The translations under genes and the position numbers were made by a program. Below are positions 34,562 through 44,198 of a DNA stretch of 64,000 bases, one piece after another; position 1 is the first letter of the stretch, and every line of letters starts with the position of its first letter. The notes under the pieces were generated by a model. That model was not told the origin of the DNA. It did not search any database and saw nothing but the letters and a program-made list of their open reading frames with translations. Source of the stretch: Citrobacter arsenatis (lineage in GTDB: Bacteria; Pseudomonadota; Gammaproteobacteria; Enterobacterales; Enterobacteriaceae); the NCBI RefSeq assembly GCF_004353845.1, contig NZ_CP037863.1:1-64000 (forward strand), in the 5' to 3' direction.

Positions 34562-36313
34562 ATGAAATTCTTACAGAACATCCCCCCTTATCTGTTTTTT
34601 ACTGGTAAAGGAGGCGTTGGTAAAACCTCTATTTCCTGCGCCACGGCGATCCGTCTGGCAGAACAGGGTAAACGAGTGCTGCTGGTCAGTACCGATCCGG
34701 CCTCAAACGTAGGCCAGGTCTTTGGCCAGGTTATTGGCAATACTATTCAGCCAATAGCCACTGTTCCTGGATTGTCGGCACTTGAGATTGATCCTCAGGC
34801 CGCTGCGCAACAGTACCGGGCCAGAATCGTTGACCCTATTAAAGGTGTCCTGCCTGATGACGTCGTTAGCAGCATCAACGAACAACTGTCTGGTGCATGC
34901 ACAACAGAGATTGCGGCTTTTGATGAGTTTACCGGATTACTGACAGACGCCTCTTTGCTGACCCGGTTTGACCATATCATCTTTGATACCGCGCCAACCG
35001 GCCATACTATTCGCCTTCTCCAGTTGCCTGGAGCCTGGAGCAGCTTTATTGACAGCAATCCCGAGGGCGCATCCTGCCTCGGCCCGATGGCGGGGCTGGA
35101 AAAACAGCGTGAACAGTATGCCCATGCCGTTGAAGCACTGTCCGACCCAGCGCGTACCCGCCTGGTTTTAGTTGCCAGACTGCAAAAATCCACCCTGCAA
35201 GAAGTCGCCCGAACTCATTTAGAACTCGCCGCAATTGGCCTTAAAAATCAGTACCTGGTCATTAATGGCGTTCTGCCCAAAACTGAAGCGGCAAACGATA
35301 CACTGGCTGCGGCTATATGGGACCGTGAACAGGAGGCGCTGGCCAATCTTCCTTCTGACCTTTCCGGTCTGCCAACTGACACGTTATTCCTCCAACCACT
35401 CAATATGGTCGGCGTGGCTGCATTAAGTGGGCTTCTCTCCTCTCAGCCTGAGGCAGCATCATCTTCTGAAGAATACATTCAGCAACGACCTGAAATTCCG
35501 TCGCTCTCAGCGTTAGTCGATGATATTGCCCGTAACGAACATGGTCTGATAATGCTAATGGGCAAAGGCGGTGTGGGGAAAACCACGATGGCGGCAGCCA
35601 TTGCCGTCAGACTGGCCGAAATGGGATTTGATGTCCATCTGACCACCTCAGATCCAGCAGCACACCTCAGCACAACCCTGAACGGTAGCCTTAACAATCT
35701 GCAGGTCAGCAGAATCGATCCTCACGAGGAAACAGAACGCTATCGTCAGCATGTTCTTGATACCAAGGGTGGAGAACTGGATGAAGCGGGTAAACGCCTG
35801 CTGGAAGAAGATTTACGCTCTCCTTGTACCGAAGAGATTGCGGTCTTCCAGGCCTTTTCACGGGTGATTCGTGAAGCGGGTAAGCGCTTCGTGGTCATGG
35901 ATACGGCACCCACCGGGCATACCCTACTGCTGCTGGATGCCACCGGGGCGTATCACCGCGAAATTGCTAAGAAAATGGGCGATAAAGGCCATTTCACCAC
36001 GCCAATGATGCAGCTTCAGGACCCGGAGCGAACCAAAGTGTTACTGGTCACGCTGCCGGAAACCACGCCCGTGCTTGAGGCGGCAAATTTGCAGGCCGAC
36101 CTTGAACGCGCAGGGATTCATCCCTGGGGCTGGATTATCAATAACAGCCTTTCCATTGCGGATACCCGTTCGCCGCTGCTTCGTCTGCGGGCGCAACAGG
36201 AACTTCCGCAGATCGAGAGTGTTAAACTCCAGCATGCCAGTCGCGTAGCTCTTGTTCCTGTACTGGCGTCAGAACCGACCGGCATCGACAAACTCAAACA
36301 ACTCGCTGGTTAA
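34562..36313 (+). CDS. arsA: ArsA arsenite-stimulated ATPase
   Basis: 583 aa with two homologous ATPase halves: P-loops GKGGVGKTS near residue 15 and GKGGVGKTT near residue 335, each followed by the [12 protein letters not shown]/LLL signature. Metalloid-binding Cys lie in [14 protein letters not shown] and [13 protein letters not shown]. It powers ArsB. AGGAGG precedes the ATG at 34562. A second arsA is at 40189. Confidence 0.95.
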   Translation: MKFLQNIPPYLFFTGKGGVGKTSISCATAIRLAEQGKRVLLVSTDPASNVGQVFGQVIGNTIQPIATVPGLSALEIDPQAAAQQYRARIVDPIKGVLPDDVVSSINEQLSGACTTEIAAFDEFTGLLTDASLLTRFDHIIFDTAPTGHTIRLLQLPGAWSSFIDSNPEGASCLGPMAGLEKQREQYAHAVEALSDPARTRLVLVARLQKSTLQEVARTHLELAAIGLKNQYLVINGVLPKTEAANDTLAAAIWDREQEALANLPSDLSGLPTDTLFLQPLNMVGVAALSGLLSSQPEAASSSEEYIQQRPEIPSLSALVDDIARNEHGLIMLMGKGGVGKTTMAAAIAVRLAEMGFDVHLTTSDPAAHLSTTLNGSLNNLQVSRIDPHEETERYRQHVLDTKGGELDEAGKRLLEEDLRSPCTEEIAVFQAFSRVIREAGKRFVVMDTAPTGHTLLLLDATGAYHREIAKKMGDKGHFTTPMMQLQDPERTKVLLVTLPETTPVLEAANLQADLERAGIHPWGWIINNSLSIADTRSPLLRLRAQQELPQIESVKLQHASRVALVPVLASEPTGIDKLKQLAG

Positions 36314-36360
36314 TTATTGTCATTATTCGGGGCAGCTTTGCTGCCCTTTCGGGAGGTTAT

Positions 36361-37650
36361 ATGTTACTGGCAGGAGCCATTTTTATCCTGACCATCGTGT
36401 TGGTTATCTGGCAGCCAAAGGGATTAGGCATTGGCTGGAGCGCCACGCTGGGTGCCGTACTGGCTCTGGCATCGGGTGTGATTCATATCGCCGATATTCC
36501 GGTGGTGTGGAATATCGTCTGGAACGCCACGGCCACCTTTATTGCCGTCATTATCATCAGTCTGTTGCTGGATGAGTCCGGCTTTTTTGAATGGGCTGCA
36601 CTGCACGTTTCCCGCTGGGGCAATGGGCGTGGACGTCTGCTATTTACCTATATTGTTCTGCTCGGCGCGGCGGTGGCGGCATTGTTTGCCAACGATGGCG
36701 CGGCGTTAATTTTGACGCCGATCGTTATCGCCATGCTACTGGCGCTGGGATTCAGTAAAAGCACCACGCTGGCTTTCGTGATGGCCGCAGGGTTTATTGC
36801 CGATACCGCCAGCTTGCCACTTATCGTATCGAACCTGGTCAATATCGTTTCGGCTGATTTCTTCAAACTGGGATTCACGGAGTATGCGTCAGTTATGGTG
36901 CCGGTGGATATTGCCGCCATTGTCGCCACGCTGGTGATGCTGCATCTTTTTTTCCGCAAAGATATCCCGCCCACTTATGAGCTGGCGCGACTGAAAGAAC
37001 CCGCAAAAGCCATCAAAGATCCTGCAACGTTCAGAACCGGCTGGGTTGTGCTCCTCCTTCTGCTGGTCGGTTTTTTTGTCCTTGAGCCGATGGGGATCCC
37101 TGTGAGTGCGATTGCGGCAGTGGGGGCGGCAATCCTGTTTGCGGTGGCCAAAAAAGGTCATGGTATTAACACCGGTAAAGTGCTGCGCGGCGCGCCCTGG
37201 CAGATCGTGATCTTCTCACTGGGGATGTATCTGGTGGTCTACGGGTTGCGTAACGCCGGTCTGACGGATTATCTCTCTGACGTGCTGAACGTACTGGCAG
37301 ATAAAGGACTGTGGGCCGCCACGCTGGGGACGGGATTCCTGACCGCATTACTCTCTTCTATTATGAACAATATGCCGACCGTATTGATTGGCGCATTGTC
37401 AATTGATGGCAGCACCGCGACCGGTGTTATCAAAGAGGCGATGATTTATGCCAACGTCATTGGCTGCGATCTGGGGCCGAAAATCACCCCTATTGGTAGC
37501 CTGGCAACACTGCTCTGGCTGCATGTACTTTCACAGAAGAACATGACCATCACCTGGGGATACTATTTCCGCACCGGGATCGTCATGACTCTGCCTGTGC
37601 TGTTTGTAACGCTGGCCGCGCTGGCGCTACGTCTCTCTGTCACATTGTAA
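36361..37650 (+). CDS. arsB: ArsB arsenite efflux pump
   Basis: A 429-aa protein with about 12 membrane helices and the conserved [18 protein letters not shown] and [13 protein letters not shown] motifs of ArsB. It exports As(III) and Sb(III), using the proton motive force alone or ATP with ArsA. 47 bp after arsA. Confidence 0.96.
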   Translation: MLLAGAIFILTIVLVIWQPKGLGIGWSATLGAVLALASGVIHIADIPVVWNIVWNATATFIAVIIISLLLDESGFFEWAALHVSRWGNGRGRLLFTYIVLLGAAVAALFANDGAALILTPIVIAMLLALGFSKSTTLAFVMAAGFIADTASLPLIVSNLVNIVSADFFKLGFTEYASVMVPVDIAAIVATLVMLHLFFRKDIPPTYELARLKEPAKAIKDPATFRTGWVVLLLLLVGFFVLEPMGIPVSAIAAVGAAILFAVAKKGHGINTGKVLRGAPWQIVIFSLGMYLVVYGLRNAGLTDYLSDVLNVLADKGLWAATLGTGFLTALLSSIMNNMPTVLIGALSIDGSTATGVIKEAMIYANVIGCDLGPKITPIGSLATLLWLHVLSQKNMTITWGYYFRTGIVMTLPVLFVTLAALALRLSVTL

Positions 37651-37662
37651 TGAGATTCTGAT

Positions 37663-38088
37663 ATGAGCAACATCACTATTTATCACAACCCAGCCTGCGG
37701 CACCTCGCGTAATACGCTGGAGATGATCCGCAACAGCGGTACCGAGCCGACCATTATTCTTTACCTTGAGAACCCACCTTCGAGGGATGAGCTGGTTAAA
37801 CTCATTGCCGATATGGGTATTTCAGTACGAGCGCTGCTGCGTAAAAACGTTGAGCCTTACGAGCAACTGGGTCTTGCAGAAGATAAATTTACTGACGATC
37901 AGCTCATCGACTTTATGTTGCAACACCCAATTCTGATTAACCGTCCGATCGTGGTTACGCCGCTGGGAACCAGACTGTGCCGTCCTTCTGAAGTGGTTCT
38001 GGATATCCTGCAGGATGCGCAGAAAGGGGCTTTCGCTAAGGAAGACGGTGAAAAGGTCGTTGATGAAGCAGGAAAACGGCTGAAATAA
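37663..38088 (+). CDS. arsC: ArsC arsenate reductase, glutaredoxin-coupled
   Basis: A 141-aa protein with the catalytic Cys12 in HNPACGTSRNTLEMIRN and the later VVTPLGTRLCRP loop with its Arg. It uses glutathione and glutaredoxin, so the glutathione synthetase at 23009 could feed it. Last gene of arsRDABC, followed by a perfect hairpin. Confidence 0.96.
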   Translation: MSNITIYHNPACGTSRNTLEMIRNSGTEPTIILYLENPPSRDELVKLIADMGISVRALLRKNVEPYEQLGLAEDKFTDDQLIDFMLQHPILINRPIVVTPLGTRLCRPSEVVLDILQDAQKGAFAKEDGEKVVDEAGKRLK

Positions 38089-38090
38089 AT

Positions 38091-38117
38091 AATAAGGGGG
38101 CGAATGCCCCCCTTATT
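38091..38117. terminator. Bidirectional terminator after arsC
   Basis: AATAAGGGGGC/GCCCCCTTATT-type stem, near perfect, with flanking A/T runs, between convergent arsC and the GNAT gene. Confidence 0.8.
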
Positions 38118-38123
38118 CGTACC

Positions 38124-38660
38124 TCAGAGCATCATGCCTGAATCCGATGGTAACGTGCTGTTCCCTTCGCCCAGATTTCGTTGCAGCAACACTGTGTCAA
38201 GCCAACGACCATGCTTGAAGCCAATATTTTTCAGCGTACCAATCTCAGTAAATCCAACCTGCTGATGGACTTTCAGCGAACCTTGATTATTGCTATCGCC
38301 AACAATAGCAATCATCTGCCGATAGCCGTGAGTTTCTGCCCAGGCAATGACGTAGCGCAGCAACGCTTTTCCTGTCCCCTGACGCTGTGCGTCCGGGTGA
38401 ATATAAATCGAATCTTCGAGAGTGTGGCGGTAGGCGTAGCGTTCACGGTAACGAGTGAGATAACAATACCCGATAACCTTTTCTTCCTCTAACGCGACAA
38501 CCCACGGTAGCGCCTGATTGCGGATCTTTTTCAGGCGGGTAAGCATCTCGTGGGTATCCGGAGGTTCAGTTTCAAAGCTGGCGGTACCGTGAAGAACATG
38601 ATGGGCGTAGATATCGCGTATAGCGGGGATGTGCTTTTCTTCTGCGTTAACGATTTTCAT
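38124..38660 (-). CDS. GNAT acetyltransferase, ArsN/phosphinothricin type
   Basis: 178 aa with the acetyl-CoA motif QRQGTGKALLRY (Q/RxxGxG/A), an early IRDIYAHHVLHGTASFETE block and a YRERYAYRHTLEDSIYIHP strand, all typical of the phosphinothricin acetyltransferase family. ArsN1 members of this family acetylate organoarsenicals such as arsinothricin. The location next to ars genes supports that reading; substrate not shown by the sequence. Confidence 0.8.
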   Translation of the reverse strand: MKIVNAEEKHIPAIRDIYAHHVLHGTASFETEPPDTHEMLTRLKKIRNQALPWVVALEEEKVIGYCYLTRYRERYAYRHTLEDSIYIHPDAQRQGTGKALLRYVIAWAETHGYRQMIAIVGDSNNQGSLKVHQQVGFTEIGTLKNIGFKHGRWLDTVLLQRNLGEGNSTLPSDSGMML

Positions 38661-38827
38661 TGTTCTGTTCCCGTTGGCATCTTTTTCAAGGTTACTTGAA
38701 AATCCTGAGGAAAGGTAAATACAAAAGCTTATGACCCAATAATCAGGCTAATCTTCAATCCCATCTTTTGTTTTCATTCATGCAGGGAGACAAATATGTG
38801 CTTCCAGTACCCATATTTTTTATGTTA

Positions 38828-38863
38828 CTTTTCCGTTATATCTAAAATGACATAACGGAAAAG
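38828..38863. promoter_or_regulatory. ModE box upstream of the TauE-like gene
   Basis: CTTTTCCGTTAT-N12-ATAACGGAAAAG, a perfect 12-bp inverted repeat. Its core CGTTATAT-N8-ACATAACG has the same arms and spacing as the E. coli modA operator as I recall it. It ends 8 bp before the transporter start, and a ModE-like gene follows that transporter. Confidence 0.75.
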
Positions 38864-38871
38864 GGAAACAC

Positions 38872-39684
38872 ATGTCCTCAGAATCAAAACGGAACGGAAA
38901 AGGTTTTTTATCAGGCACGTTAATAGGTGCTTTAGGCGGCTTAATTGGCCTCGGTGGCGCTGAGTTCCGCCTTCCCGTCCTGATGGGTAGTTTCAAAATG
39001 CCGACGCTTGAAGCGGTTATTTTTAACAAAGCGATGAGCCTTACTGTTGTCGCTGTTGCGTTGATATTCCGCACAAAATCCATCGCCGTCGACCAGCTGT
39101 TTGCTCATCTTGATATTGTCATCAATTTGCTGGCCGGGAGCCTTATCGGTGCATGGTGGGCAGCAGGAAGAGCCATAAAAATGTCCCGTATCTGGCTGGA
39201 CAGAACCATTCTGCTCCTGCTTGTTATCCTGTCATTCGTCATGCTTTCAGAAGCATGGATGCCTCTGCATGATAGCTCCGCTGGATTATTCCAGCCCGGA
39301 ATCGCGACCATTATTGCGGGTGTTATTGCGGGTTTCTTCATCGGGAATGTTGCTGCTCTGCTGGGTGTTGCAGGGGGAGAGCTCCTGATACCAACCATTG
39401 TTATCCTTTTTGGGGCAGACATCAAACTAGCAGGCAGTTTGTCACTCATGATCAGTTTACCGACGATGATTGTGGGGTTCTCTCGCTACACTAATGCAGA
39501 TGCTTTCCAGATCCTGAGAAAAGAGAAAAAACTTTTTGTGTGGATGGTCATCGGTTCCGTTATAGGTGCCGCTATTGGGGGCCTTATGCTCGGTATGTTC
39601 CCGGTAAGAGTACTTATGACTCTGTTAGGCGCGGTACTTCTTATTTCCGCGATCAAAACCTTTAAGCATACCCGGCAAAGATAA
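38872..39684 (+). CDS. TauE/SafE-family membrane transporter
   Basis: A 270-aa protein with eight predicted membrane helices in two halves, with GALGGLIGLGGAEFRLPVL and GNVAALLGVAGGELLIPTI as the paired half-motifs of TauE/SafE proteins. The family moves sulfite, sulfoacetate and related oxyanions. Control by a ModE box suggests a molybdate- or oxyanion-related job; a link to the molybdoenzyme operon 5 kb upstream is possible but unproven. Confidence 0.85.
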   Translation: MSSESKRNGKGFLSGTLIGALGGLIGLGGAEFRLPVLMGSFKMPTLEAVIFNKAMSLTVVAVALIFRTKSIAVDQLFAHLDIVINLLAGSLIGAWWAAGRAIKMSRIWLDRTILLLLVILSFVMLSEAWMPLHDSSAGLFQPGIATIIAGVIAGFFIGNVAALLGVAGGELLIPTIVILFGADIKLAGSLSLMISLPTMIVGFSRYTNADAFQILRKEKKLFVWMVIGSVIGAAIGGLMLGMFPVRVLMTLLGAVLLISAIKTFKHTRQR

Positions 39685-39746
39685 TAGCCGTTTACGCTTT
39701 GGACTATTCCGCATTACAGAGAAAATGATTTCGAAAAGGTATCAGA

Positions 39747-40115
39747 ATGAAAAATAATCCCCTTAAATCAAACTTAATCTTAGTCAGACCGAGGATCTAT
39801 ATTAACGACAACATCTCGCTGGGGCCGGGGAAGGTTGACCTTTTAAGGGCGATTGATGGCTTTCACTCTCTTTCTGCGGCAGCTAAAGATTTGGGGATAC
39901 CTTATAAAAGAGCATGGCTCTTAATTGACACTTTGAATAAGGGAATTGGTCAGCCAGTTGTAATCACTTCCACTGGTGGTAACAAAGGTGGTGGGACAGT
40001 TCTGACGCCATTGGGGCGAAGCCTGCTGACCTGGTATGACCAGGCTGAGGCCCACCTCAATGAGCAATCTCAGCAACAGTTAATAGAACTTGAAAAGATT
40101 CTTTTTGGAAAATGA
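39747..40115 (+). CDS. ModE-like HTH regulator lacking the molybdate domain
   Basis: A 122-aa protein matching the ModE N-terminal domain: ISLGPGKVDLLRAIDGFHSLSAAAKDLGIPYKRAWLLIDTLN and the TGGNKGGGTVLTPLGRSLL wing. The C-terminal di-MOP domain that binds molybdate is absent, so it cannot sense molybdate in the usual way. It lies 62 bp downstream of the TauE-like gene that carries the ModE box. Confidence 0.88.
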   Translation: MKNNPLKSNLILVRPRIYINDNISLGPGKVDLLRAIDGFHSLSAAAKDLGIPYKRAWLLIDTLNKGIGQPVVITSTGGNKGGGTVLTPLGRSLLTWYDQAEAHLNEQSQQQLIELEKILFGK

Positions 40116-40164
40116 CAGAGGCCTTTGTTATCCATCGGGAAAATAGAGCGACAGCAAAGCATGA

Positions 40165-40182
40165 AGGGGGCTAATGCCCCCT
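40165..40182. terminator. AGGGGG/CCCCCT hairpin
   Basis: A perfect 6-bp G/C stem with loop CTAATG, 7 bp past the stop of the second arsA. Serves the convergent ModE-like and arsA transcripts. Confidence 0.6.
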
Positions 40183-40188
40183 CCATTG

Positions 40189-41946
40189 TTACTTCGCCAT
40201 CTCTTCCAGCAGGTCAATACCAACCGGCTCTTCGCTCTGTAGCGCTGTTAATGCAATACGTTCTGCATGCTGCTCTTCCACATCAGAGATGAGAGGCAAC
40301 TCGCGGTTCGCCCTGGTCCTCAGGAAAGGTGAAGACGGTTCAGCTGCCGCCAGACTGTTATTAACAACCCATGCCCACGGCTCGATGCCAGCGCGACGCA
40401 AATCCTGCTGCAGGTTTGCTGCTTCCAATACAGGTGTCGTTTCGGCAAGCGTCACGATAATCACCTTCGTCTTCTCCGGGTCCTGCAATTGCATCATTGG
40501 CGTCATCACATGGTCATGTGTTTGCCCCATCTGGCGCACCATTTCCCGGTGATAGGCTCCCGTAGCATCCAGTAGCAGAAGTGTGTGACCCGTTGGCGCG
40601 GTGTCCATAATGACAAAATGGTCGTCTGCCTCTTTGATGATCCGAGAGAATGCCTGGAAGACGGCAATCTCTTCAGTGCATGGTGAGCGGAGGTCTTCCT
40701 CCAGCACCGCCAGCCCTTCTGCATCTAATCCTTTGCCCTGATTTTCCAGGACAAAGCGGCGATAACGTTCTGTCTCTACCTTTGGGTCGATACGACTGAC
40801 CTGAAGATTGGGCAGTGAGCCATCCAGCGTGTAAGACAGATGTGCTGCCGGATCGGATGTGGTCAGGTGGACTTTGTGGCCACGTTTCGCCAGCGATACC
40901 GCGACTGATGCCGCAACGGTCGTTTTGCCCACTCCGCCTTTACCCATCGTCATGACCAGCCCTTTGCCTGTCTGGCTGAGTTCATCCACCAGTGAGGATA
41001 GTTTCGGCAAATCCAGAGTATTCAGCGTGGTAGCAGGGAGAGCCGGTGCGGCTTTGCTCTCTGTAAATAACTCCCGCAATGCTTCCAGACCGACCAGGTT
41101 AAATGGCTTCAGATACAGCTGTGAGCGGGGAAGATTAGCCAGATTATCAGGCATTGCCTGTAATGCTTTTTCTGCCCGAGCCAGAATGCTTTGCGCCAGT
41201 GGATCATCCTCACCAGCAAACGGCGGCAGCACACCATTGATGGCAATGTGCTGATGCTGCAAACCGATAGCAGACAGCTCATCGTGCGTATGAGAAACTT
41301 CTTTCAGCGTTGAAGCCTGGGCACGGGCAACCAGCACTAAGCGTGTAAGAGCTGCATCAGACAGCGCTTTAACTGCATCGGAGTACTGGTGCTGTTGTTT
41401 CTCCAGCCCTACCAGAGGCCCGAGGTTTGCAGCGGCATCAGGGTTCGCTTCCAGATAACCGCTCCAGGCTCCCGGCAATTCAAGCATGCGGATGGTGTGA
41501 CCGGTTGGCGCGGTATCAAATACAATATGGTCATATTTTTCCCGCAGCTCATGATTGGTTAGCAGACCGGTAAACTCATCAAACGCAGCGATTTCCGTGG
41601 TGCATGAGCCAGAGAGCTGCTCTTCAATGCTGCTGACCACATCGGCTGGCATCAGCTCGCGGACCGGGTCGAGCACACGGTCACGATAGGCTTGTGCTGC
41701 AGCCATCGGATCAACTTCCATCGCGGCAAGATTTTCTACTGTACTAATATCTGTGATTCGGTGGCCGATAGTCTGGCTAAATACCTGGCCGACATTGGAA
41801 GCCGGATCGGTACTCACCAGAAGCGTTCTCTTACCCTGATCGGCCAGCCATACCGCAGTAGCACAGGCCAGAGATGTTTTACCCACGCCACCTTTACCGG
41901 TGAAGAAGATGAACGGGGGAATGTTTTTTAAAAATGGCATATTCAT
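40189..41946 (-). CDS. arsA: Second ArsA ATPase
   Basis: A 585-aa double ATPase with P-loops GKGGVGKTS and GKGGVGKTT, paired DTAPTGHT signatures and the same [14 protein letters not shown] and [13 protein letters not shown]ys positions as the first copy. The two are clearly diverged, so they were acquired separately. In this operon there is no adjacent arsB; it could serve the arsB at 36361 or the permease at 44199. Confidence 0.93.
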   Translation of the reverse strand: MNMPFLKNIPPFIFFTGKGGVGKTSLACATAVWLADQGKRTLLVSTDPASNVGQVFSQTIGHRITDISTVENLAAMEVDPMAAAQAYRDRVLDPVRELMPADVVSSIEEQLSGSCTTEIAAFDEFTGLLTNHELREKYDHIVFDTAPTGHTIRMLELPGAWSGYLEANPDAAANLGPLVGLEKQQHQYSDAVKALSDAALTRLVLVARAQASTLKEVSHTHDELSAIGLQHQHIAINGVLPPFAGEDDPLAQSILARAEKALQAMPDNLANLPRSQLYLKPFNLVGLEALRELFTESKAAPALPATTLNTLDLPKLSSLVDELSQTGKGLVMTMGKGGVGKTTVAASVAVSLAKRGHKVHLTTSDPAAHLSYTLDGSLPNLQVSRIDPKVETERYRRFVLENQGKGLDAEGLAVLEEDLRSPCTEEIAVFQAFSRIIKEADDHFVIMDTAPTGHTLLLLDATGAYHREMVRQMGQTHDHVMTPMMQLQDPEKTKVIIVTLAETTPVLEAANLQQDLRRAGIEPWAWVVNNSLAAAEPSSPFLRTRANRELPLISDVEEQHAERIALTALQSEEPVGIDLLEEMAK

Positions 41947-41966
41947 CTGTGATAGCTCCTCTGGAA

Positions 41967-42329
41967 TTAAGGCATACGTGGAATGCTGCAGCAGCGTGGT
42001 TGTGTGCTGTCTTCACTCCAGTCCTGAGTAAGCGGAATACCTGACCAACGGGCGATATCTTCACGCGTCGGGAGTTTGCCTGCCATCACGAGCTGCCCAT
42101 CGAGCAAGGTGACAGGGAGGGACTCCATCCCTGATGTGTTCAGAAACTCTTTGATGACAGGGGTATTCAGGAACTGCTGCGGGTTTTTCGCAAGGCTGTA
42201 GCGCTGAATATCAACACCATTCTTTTTCGCCCATTCGGCGCTGGCGTTCCATTTGACTGCTTCGTCGCTGACCACAACGCTACTGGTTGCGCAGCAGCCT
42301 GCTGCTTCAAAGATCTCAATTTTTGACAT
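41967..42329 (-). CDS. arsD: Second ArsD-like chaperone
   Basis: A 120-aa ArsD with Cys pair AAGCCATSS but no third N-terminal Cys at the position equivalent to Cys18 of R773 ArsD, and a single RCC pair at the end. So metalloid binding may differ from the first ArsD. It lies 20 bp upstream of its arsA. Confidence 0.88.
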   Translation of the reverse strand: MSKIEIFEAAGCCATSSVVVSDEAVKWNASAEWAKKNGVDIQRYSLAKNPQQFLNTPVIKEFLNTSGMESLPVTLLDGQLVMAGKLPTREDIARWSGIPLTQDWSEDSTQPRCCSIPRMP

Positions 42330-42404
42330 GGACTGTGTACCTCAGTGTTAAGTCATTTGGTTTTACACTGAGGTAAACGAAGGTGGCGGGAAAAAGATGC
42401 GCGA

Positions 42405-42950
42405 TTAATTCATTTTTTTGTGGCAGCAGACGTGGGAAGTGTCATCCACCTGAATCTGGCAGAGTTCTTTCATCGTCTCTTTCAGGTGCTTTCTGGCCCT
42501 TAGCAAACGGGATTTAAAAGCTGTAAGCGTGATACCCCATTCATCGGCCAGGGACTGCTGGGGACGCCGGTTAAGGTCGGACTCTTCAATCAACCACCGC
42601 TCATCTTCGGGTAAAGCCTGTAATGTTTCAGGCAGGCAAATATCCAGCGTTGAGATTGCATCAGGGGATGCGTCTGTTAATAGGGCATCTTCTTCCAGCT
42701 CAACAAACTCCCTGGTGGTTCGGTACTCATCAATCAGCAGATTCCTCGCCACCCGATACAACCAGGCTCGCGGATTTTCCATCTCACAAAAAATGTCTGA
42801 ATGGGCTCGGGCACGCAGGAAAAGGTCTTGCAGAAGGTCTGCTGCTTTTTCGCTATCACCTGTCTTCGATATCAGAAAGCGAGAAAATTCGCCTTCATGC
42901 TGCCGCCAGAACACGCTCATACAGCGGTTGAATGCTGGTATGTCACTCAT
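42405..42950 (-). CDS. ECF-type RNA polymerase sigma factor in the ars operon
   Basis: 181 aa from the ATG at 42950 (AAGG upstream; a TTG at 42962 overlapping arsH is the alternative). Region 2 reads DLLQDLFLRARAHSDIF...NPRAWLYRVARNLLIDEYR and region 4 LPEDERWLIEESDLNRRPQQSLADEWGITLTAFKSRLLRARKHL. The C-terminal tail CQIQVDDTSHVCCHKK has three Cys and two His, a possible metal or metalloid site. It is coupled to arsH. No anti-sigma gene is seen. Confidence 0.85.
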   Translation of the reverse strand: MSDIPAFNRCMSVFWRQHEGEFSRFLISKTGDSEKAADLLQDLFLRARAHSDIFCEMENPRAWLYRVARNLLIDEYRTTREFVELEEDALLTDASPDAISTLDICLPETLQALPEDERWLIEESDLNRRPQQSLADEWGITLTAFKSRLLRARKHLKETMKELCQIQVDDTSHVCCHKKMN

Positions 42951-42958
42951 ACTAACCT

Positions 42959-43669
42959 TCAAATTTTGCTCTGATTAACCCGTCGGGAAAGTTCTTCTGC
43001 AGACTCTTTTCGTTCACTGTAGCGATCGACAAGATAGGCAGCATTTGCCCGGGTCAACAATGTAAACTTCATCAATTCTTCCATCACATCTACGATGCGG
43101 TCGTAATATGATGACGGTTTCATACGTCCATCGTCATCAAACTCCTGCCAGGCTTTTGCCACCGAGGACTGGTTCGGAATAGTGATCATTCTCATCCAAC
43201 GACCAAGCACGCGCATCTGGTTGACTGTGTTGAATGACTGGGAACCTCCACACACTTGCATAACAGCCAGAGTTTTTCCCTGAGAAGGACGAACAGCACC
43301 TTCAGATAATGGTATCCAGTCAATTTGTGCCTTCATAATACCAGTCATCGCTCCGTGTCGTTCCGGAGAGCACCACACCATTCCTTCAGACCAGCGAACC
43401 AGTTCACGCAACTCCATAACTTTTGGATGAGACTCCGGTGCATCATCAGGAAGTGGAAGGCCAGATGGATTAAAAATGCGGACTTCTGCGCCCATTGCAG
43501 TTAACAAACGACCTGCTTCCTCTGTAGCCAGTCGACTGTATGAGCGCTCGCGAACTGAGCCATAAAGCATTAGTATACGAGGGGGGTGAGATATTGTCGG
43601 TATCCCCATTTTTTGCTCAGTTATTGCAGCATCAAATAAATCAGGAACTATATTATTTAGCTTATTCAT
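42959..43669 (-). CDS. arsH: ArsH NADPH-flavin oxidoreductase
   Basis: A 236-aa flavodoxin-like protein with the FMN-binding [10 protein letters not shown] motif and the conserved [21 protein letters not shown] and [23 protein letters not shown] blocks of ArsH. It oxidises trivalent organoarsenicals. I chose the ATG at 43669 with AGGGAA upstream; the frame extends to 43741 without support. Confidence 0.93.
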   Translation of the reverse strand: MNKLNNIVPDLFDAAITEQKMGIPTISHPPRILMLYGSVRERSYSRLATEEAGRLLTAMGAEVRIFNPSGLPLPDDAPESHPKVMELRELVRWSEGMVWCSPERHGAMTGIMKAQIDWIPLSEGAVRPSQGKTLAVMQVCGGSQSFNTVNQMRVLGRWMRMITIPNQSSVAKAWQEFDDDGRMKPSSYYDRIVDVMEELMKFTLLTRANAAYLVDRYSERKESAEELSRRVNQSKI

Positions 43670-43769
43670 TTTTTTATTTTCCCTATAGATTCGGGACTTT
43701 AGTAGGATTGAATTCAGACGGTTCGATGCAGCTTTCGTCAATCATGACAGTTATGAGTTTTCCGGTTAC

Positions 43770-44093
43770 TTATCCATTTTTGCCAGCGTGTTCCGCAACA
43801 TCTGTTTTACTGTTTACACAGCACTCTTCACGTAAGAATTCGATGATAGCTTCCAGTATTTCGTATTGAGAGACACACATGAGCGTTCGACTCTCCCGGT
43901 TTTGTGTGACGAGCCCTACTGATACCAGGGCTGAAATATGATGACTTAACGTTGATGAGGGAATGCCAAGCTGCTTTTGCAATTCACCTACAGGCAAACC
44001 TTGTTCTCCAGCTTTTACAAGATGTTTGAATATGAACAAACGGGTCGGGTGACCCAGCTCTTTTAGTGCTTTAGCTACTTCTTCCAGTTGCAT
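43770..44093 (-). CDS. arsR: ArsR-family repressor (second operon)
   Basis: 107 aa, with PSSTLSHHISALVSVGLV as recognition helix and a Cys pair REECCVNSK near the C-terminus. It resembles the ArsR at 24552 (RxECC positions) more than the R773 type at 33785. It is divergent from the ArsP-like permease, with operator-like repeats between. Confidence 0.9.
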   Translation of the reverse strand: MQLEEVAKALKELGHPTRLFIFKHLVKAGEQGLPVGELQKQLGIPSSTLSHHISALVSVGLVTQNRESRTLMCVSQYEILEAIIEFLREECCVNSKTDVAEHAGKNG

Positions 44094-44113
44094 GTGACAA
44101 CCCTCTGTCTAAT

Positions 44114-44172
44114 GATATTTCGATAATACCAGAAATATCTTGACCAGAATTATATTTCGATTATTCTAGAAA
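44114..44172. promoter_or_regulatory. Paired ArsR operators
   Basis: GATATTTC-N10-GAAATATC at 44114-44139 is a perfect 8-bp inverted repeat. TTTC-N10-GAAA at 44155-44172 repeats the core with the same spacer. They fill the 105-bp spacer between arsR and the permease, so both promoters are probably repressed together. Confidence 0.65.
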
Positions 44173-44198
44173 CGTAGATTTTGTCAAGAGGGTTTAGT

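Noticed and set aside
39747..40115. Calling the regulator a full ModE
   Set aside because: Only the DNA-binding half is present; the di-MOP molybdate domain is missing.
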